Shown here piece after piece: positions 6,022-9,475 of a stretch of DNA of 9,475 nucleotides. The DNA is from an uncultured bacterium (GTDB lineage: Bacteria > Bacteroidota > Bacteroidia > Chitinophagales > CAIODY01): contig CAIQHW010000532.1 of the NCBI GenBank assembly GCA_903871715.1, positions 1 through 9,475 on the forward strand, given 5' to 3'. The position numbers were made by a program, and so were the translations under genes. Position 1 is the stretch's first letter, and each line of letters opens with the position of its first letter. Under the pieces are notes generated by a model, which saw only the letters and a list, made by a program, of their open reading frames with translations, made no database searches and had not been told where the DNA came from.

Positions 6022-7920
6022 TCAACTCATTGCCTTCACCGCTTTCACTACATCATCCACATAAAAGCCGCATTCTTGCTGTAATTCTTTTGGTGTGCCA
6101 TGCTCGATAAAATGGTCAGGAATGCCCAAGCGTTTTACTTGTGCTGCAAAATCATTTTCGCTCATCCACTCCAACACTGCGCTGCCAAAGCCTCCTACGA
6201 TAGTACCATCTTCAATGGTAATTACTTTTTTGAATTTGGTGAAAATTTCGTGCAGCATTTTTTCATCCAATGGTTTCACAAATCGCATATCATAATGCGC
6301 TGGAAAAATATTTTCTGAATTCAACGTTTTGAAAGCTTCTGTTACAAAATTCCCAACATGACCAATACTCAAAACTGCTACATTTTCACCATCACAAATT
6401 TTTCTGCCTGTGCCAATTTCAATTTCGGCAAATGTTTTTTTCCAATCCAGCATCACACCTTCGCCTCGTGGATAGCGAATGCAAAATGGCATTTTATTTT
6501 TTTCGAGTTGAGCAGTGAACATCAAATTTCGCAATTCAATTTCATTCATCGGTGCACTCACAATTAAGTTTGGAATGCAACGCATATACGCCAAATCATA
6601 AGCCCCGTGGTGCGTTGCGCCATCATCACCTACCAATCCACCTCTATCCATACACAATACTACTGGTAAATTTTGTAACGCCACATCATGAATTACTTGG
6701 TCATAAGCTCGTTGCATAAACGATGAATAAATGTTGCAAAATGGTCGCATGCCTTGTGTAGCTAATCCTGCTGAAAACGTTACTGCATGCTGCTCGGCAA
6801 TGCCCACATCAAATGCTCGAGTTGGCATTTCCTTCATCATATATTTTAATGAACTGCCGCTTGGCATCGCAGGTGTGATGCCCATTATTTTATCATTTTG
6901 TTTTGCCAATTCAATCATCGTCAATCCAAAAACATCTTGATATTTTGGTGGTGCTGGCACATCCGATTTCTTTTTTAATTCACCAGTTTCCGAATTGAAC
7001 AAACCTGGCGCATGCCACAACGTTTGGTCTTTTTCAGCCAAATCGTAACCCTTACCTTTTGTAGTAAGTGCATGCAAAATCTTTACGCCATCAATGTTTT
7101 TTAATTCTGAAAAAACTTCTACTAATCGCAAAACATTATGTCCATCAACTGGACCGAAATATCTTAATTGCAACGATTCAAAAATGTTGGATGATTTTGC
7201 AATCACACCTTTTAAGCTGGCTTCTACTTTGCTTAATAAATGTCGTGAAGCTGCGCCACCAGGCAGGTTTCCAAGCGCATTCCACACATCGGTTCTGAAT
7301 TTATTGTAAGTAGCTGATGTGGTTACATCAATCAAATATTCTTTCAACGCACCCACATTGGGGTCGATGCTCATGCAATTATCGTTGAGCACAATTAACA
7401 TATTGGTGCCACTTACACCTGCATGGTTCATGGCTTCAAACGCCATCCCAGCGGTCATTGCGCCATCACCAATCACTGCAATGTGTTGTTTCTTTTTATC
7501 CTTTTTATACTTCGAAGCCATCGCCATTCCGAGTGCTGCTGAAATGGAAGTGGACGAATGACCAACGCCAAAAGTATCGTATTCGCTTTCATCTCGTTTT
7601 GGAAAACCGCTGATTCCTTTGTATTTTCTGTTGGTATGAAAATCGTCTCTTCTGCCAGTTAAAATTTTATGTCCGTAAGCTTGATGCCCCACATCCCAAA
7701 CCAATTGGTCATTGGGCGTATCAAATACATAATGCAATGCCACTGTTAATTCCACAACACCCATGCTGGCGCCAAAGTGACCGCCATAAACACTTACAGT
7801 GTCAACAATAAACTGACGTAATTCATCGCACAATTTTGGCAATTGGTCTTTGCGTAATTTGCGTAAATCGGCAGGGAAAATAATTTTACTTAATAATGGT
7901 CCGGCTTGGGCTTTACTCAT
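6022..7920 (-). CDS. dxs: 1-deoxy-D-xylulose-5-phosphate synthase
   Basis: A cytoplasmic thiamine-diphosphate enzyme that condenses pyruvate with glyceraldehyde 3-phosphate to make 1-deoxy-D-xylulose 5-phosphate, the first step of the MEP isoprenoid pathway and also a source of thiamine and pyridoxal precursors. All family landmarks are present in 632 residues, a normal full length: GGHFGASMG with the active-site His (H48), WDVGHQAYGHKILTGRR (75-91), FGVGHSSTSISAALGMA (117-133), the thiamine-diphosphate/Mg motif GDGAMT...NDN (151-181), YFGPVDGH (254-261), the catalytic Glu in IAEQHA (E376), DRGGLVGDDGATHHG (425-439) and a C-terminal transketolase domain (about 505-632). The ATG start MSKAQAG is the only good one. 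The gene is transcribed away from the beta-helix gene across a 117-bp AT-rich gap, with no clear promoter or terminator found. No key residue appears to be missing. Confidence 0.98.
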   Translation of the reverse strand: MSKAQAGPLLSKIIFPADLRKLRKDQLPKLCDELRQFIVDTVSVYGGHFGASMGVVELTVALHYVFDTPNDQLVWDVGHQAYGHKILTGRRDDFHTNRKYKGISGFPKRDESEYDTFGVGHSSTSISAALGMAMASKYKKDKKKQHIAVIGDGAMTAGMAFEAMNHAGVSGTNMLIVLNDNCMSIDPNVGALKEYLIDVTTSATYNKFRTDVWNALGNLPGGAASRHLLSKVEASLKGVIAKSSNIFESLQLRYFGPVDGHNVLRLVEVFSELKNIDGVKILHALTTKGKGYDLAEKDQTLWHAPGLFNSETGELKKKSDVPAPPKYQDVFGLTMIELAKQNDKIMGITPAMPSGSSLKYMMKEMPTRAFDVGIAEQHAVTFSAGLATQGMRPFCNIYSSFMQRAYDQVIHDVALQNLPVVLCMDRGGLVGDDGATHHGAYDLAYMRCIPNLIVSAPMNEIELRNLMFTAQLEKNKMPFCIRYPRGEGVMLDWKKTFAEIEIGTGRKICDGENVAVLSIGHVGNFVTEAFKTLNSENIFPAHYDMRFVKPLDEKMLHEIFTKFKKVITIEDGTIVGGFGSAVLEWMSENDFAAQVKRLGIPDHFIEHGTPKELQQECGFYVDDVVKAVKAMS

Positions 7921-8037
7921 TTCAATCTTTTAAAAATCTTGTTTTCAAATATCCGAAAAATTGGTTTGCAAAAAAGTTTCTTTCAGTTTTATTTTCTTGA
8001 AACAACACAATTACAAAAAAGATTTTTGGTTGAAAAA

Positions 8038-9475
8038 TTACTTTTCATAACAACCCATATCTGGTTGTGCATCTCTTGTTTTATCATTAATATCATCCAC
8101 AACGCCTAAAGTAGTTAAGCCTGCATTTATAGCTGGAGAGCCGCTTTGCAGCGTATAATCAGCAGTTTGATAATTACCAAACATCGGATAAGTATTATCG
8201 CTGCCATTTAAACATGAAACAAAATGTGAATTAGAAACACTTAAATCGGTTCTTAGCAAACAGTGATTAAAGGTGTATTTATAAGTACTATCAGCACCTT
8301 TATCTTGGTCAATATTTATTTCGGCATTATTATCTAAACCACCATAAATAATACAGTTTGAAAAGTTAGCATTCACTGGCGCTAAATAATATGCACTGCC
8401 AAACCCTGCCCAGTTGCTAATTCGCAAAGTTGCATTTTGATGATTAATCGAATTACTGCTAAAGTCGGCAATGGTGCATTGTTTAAAATTGGCATTACCG
8501 CCAAATAACAATTGCACTGTTTGTTGATTGGTGTTGTAGAACAAACAATTTGTTGCATCTACATCTGAAAGAAAACTGAAAATGCAACTTTCGTCGCAAT
8601 TTTTTATGATGCATTTATCCAACACGACATGTGCTTTATTAAAATTTGTAAATCTTGCAATAGTAGGATGTAGAGATGTGTCACTCCCAAGGACAATTCC
8701 ATCGCTGGCATTTTTAATAATAACATGGGTAAACTTACAAGTTTGGCTACCACGTAATAATTGTATGCCGCCCCATTGCCCTGGAAAATTATCATAAAAA
8801 TGCTCCAACCTATCGCCTTGAAACACGATACTGTCTTGCTTTGTTCCAGTTGCATTCATCGAACCTAAAATCCATAAATACGAACCAGAGTGCATATAGA
8901 TTTTAGTACCGCCATTTATTTTAAGTGTGTTGCCTCCTGCGATATAACCAATACCAAACACTAAATGTGGTTTATCATTTTTCCAAACACCATTGGTGAT
9001 GCCGCCTGCAACTGAAGTGGCATAAGCATCAAAATAAATTGAGTCCTTTTTATTCTTAAAATAAGCAGGGTTTCGATTAATGTAAACATCTTGTCCCCAA
9101 GCTTGTAACGTAATCTGCTGGCTATTTCCAGTAGTTTCAATCAGCACATTATCGTAAACCACCAACGGATTGTTGGCGTTTTGTGGGTTTACAGTTACTG
9201 CCACAAAAACATAAATAGAATCGTGTGGCGCAATATCAATTTGCGATTGGTCGCTGCCCGATTTGCCATCCACATTTAACCGAAACATAGATGCAGAGCC
9301 ATTTTGCAGATGAATGCGATTGATACGAATCTTTTTAGAATAAGGATTGTAGATTTTAAAATATTGCGTAGTAGAACCTATGGTGGTAAAAACGGTATCG
9401 AATGTAAGTGTGTCGGTCGAAAATTTTAAAGTGGGTGTGCCCGTGAAAAATTTATCCTTGCGGCATGAAGAAGCC
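8038..9475 (-). CDS. parallel beta-helix surface lipoprotein, 5' end outside window
   Basis: The frame stays open past the first in-frame ATG (9288) to the window edge, so the true start lies beyond base 9475. The first visible residues, ASSCRKDK, look like a lipobox and acylated Cys (codon 9463-9465) followed by charged residues, suggesting a lipoprotein of the outer membrane or cell surface. Visible residues about 10-125 form a beta-sandwich with FDTVFTTIGS and FKIYNP, resembling ASPM/SPD-2/Hydin-type domains. From about 180 onward the pattern is right-handed parallel beta-helix: GTKIYMHSGSYLWILGSM, PGQWGGIQLLRGS, then repeated coils containing DKCIIKN, TNCLFYN, KQCTIAD, SNCIIYG and NHCLLRT. 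It ends with SGSPAINAG and DMGCYEK, a variant of the SPAIDAG...DIGAYE ending common in such proteins. About 478 residues are visible. No catalytic residues are recognised; binding or adhesion is possible but unproven. Confidence 0.85.
   Translation of the reverse strand, partial: ASSCRKDKFFTGTPTLKFSTDTLTFDTVFTTIGSTTQYFKIYNPYSKKIRINRIHLQNGSASMFRLNVDGKSGSDQSQIDIAPHDSIYVFVAVTVNPQNANNPLVVYDNVLIETTGNSQQITLQAWGQDVYINRNPAYFKNKKDSIYFDAYATSVAGGITNGVWKNDKPHLVFGIGYIAGGNTLKINGGTKIYMHSGSYLWILGSMNATGTKQDSIVFQGDRLEHFYDNFPGQWGGIQLLRGSQTCKFTHVIIKNASDGIVLGSDTSLHPTIARFTNFNKAHVVLDKCIIKNCDESCIFSFLSDVDATNCLFYNTNQQTVQLLFGGNANFKQCTIADFSSNSINHQNATLRISNWAGFGSAYYLAPVNANFSNCIIYGGLDNNAEINIDQDKGADSTYKYTFNHCLLRTDLSVSNSHFVSCLNGSDNTYPMFGNYQTADYTLQSGSPAINAGLTTLGVVDDINDKTRDAQPDMGCYEK

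Noticed and set aside
6095..7561. Plus-strand reading frames opposite dxs
   Set aside because: All lie inside the unmistakable dxs coding region and have no independent support.
7946..7972. Possible dxs promoter: minus-strand GATATTTG with TTTG 15 bp upstream
   Set aside because: The -7 box has a mismatch in its first base and the spacing is shorter than usual, so in such AT-rich DNA it is not convincing.
9286..9288. ATG at 9288 as the start of the beta-helix protein
   Set aside because: Sixty-two further in-frame codons upstream encode a plausible lipobox and the start of a beta-sandwich domain.
1..9475. A defence system, mobile element, CRISPR array or biosynthetic cluster
   Set aside because: All sizeable genes are assigned to known families, and no transposase, integrase, nuclease, toxin or spaced direct repeats were seen on either strand.

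Overview
The window looks like chromosomal DNA from a member of the Bacteroidota, probably a Chitinophagales or Sphingobacteriales-like organism. It is AT-rich and has no clear Shine-Dalgarno sites. Three sites near gene starts match or nearly match the Bacteroidota -7 promoter element TAnnTTTG. The gene content also fits: a GH92 alpha-mannosidase, a beta-helix surface lipoprotein and a single-chain glycyl-tRNA synthetase of the Bacteroidota type. This assignment rests on recognised sequence features, not on a database search.

Layout, left to right. Bases 3-1832 (+) hold the 3' part of a multidomain GH92 glycosidase whose beginning lies outside the window. Bases 1833-1983 are a short convergent intergenic region with an 8-bp-period degenerate repeat and a strong hairpin terminator. 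From there everything is on the minus strand. In order of transcription, right to left, these are: a 5'-truncated parallel beta-helix lipoprotein (8038-9475), dxs for 1-deoxy-D-xylulose-5-phosphate synthase (6022-7920), a monocistronic tRNA-Arg(UCG) with its own -7 box and terminator (5860-5932), glycyl-tRNA synthetase (4083-5723), a translationally coupled ArnT/PMT-like membrane glycosyltransferase (2581-4083), and a small Cys/Met-rich DUF1761-like membrane protein (1984-2460).

How the genes relate. Only the glycyl-tRNA synthetase and the glycosyltransferase show evidence of one transcription unit, since stop and start overlap in TGATG. The tRNA is a separate unit, and the DUF1761-like gene has its own candidate promoter. 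The rest is housekeeping (isoprenoid precursor synthesis, translation) mixed with cell-envelope and glycan genes, and no shared pathway is apparent. Two starts that would otherwise be read as upstream TTG codons are better placed at ATG codons (5723 for glycyl-tRNA synthetase, 4083 for the glycosyltransferase).

I found no CRISPR array, insertion sequence, phage gene, toxin-antitoxin pair or recognisable defence system. The most unusual items are modest: a divergent loop in the GH92 catalytic domain, the metal-ligand-like composition of the DUF1761-like protein, two different short-period intergenic repeats (one lying over the expected -33 region of the glycyl-tRNA synthetase promoter), and a small inverted repeat inside the GH92 reading frame.
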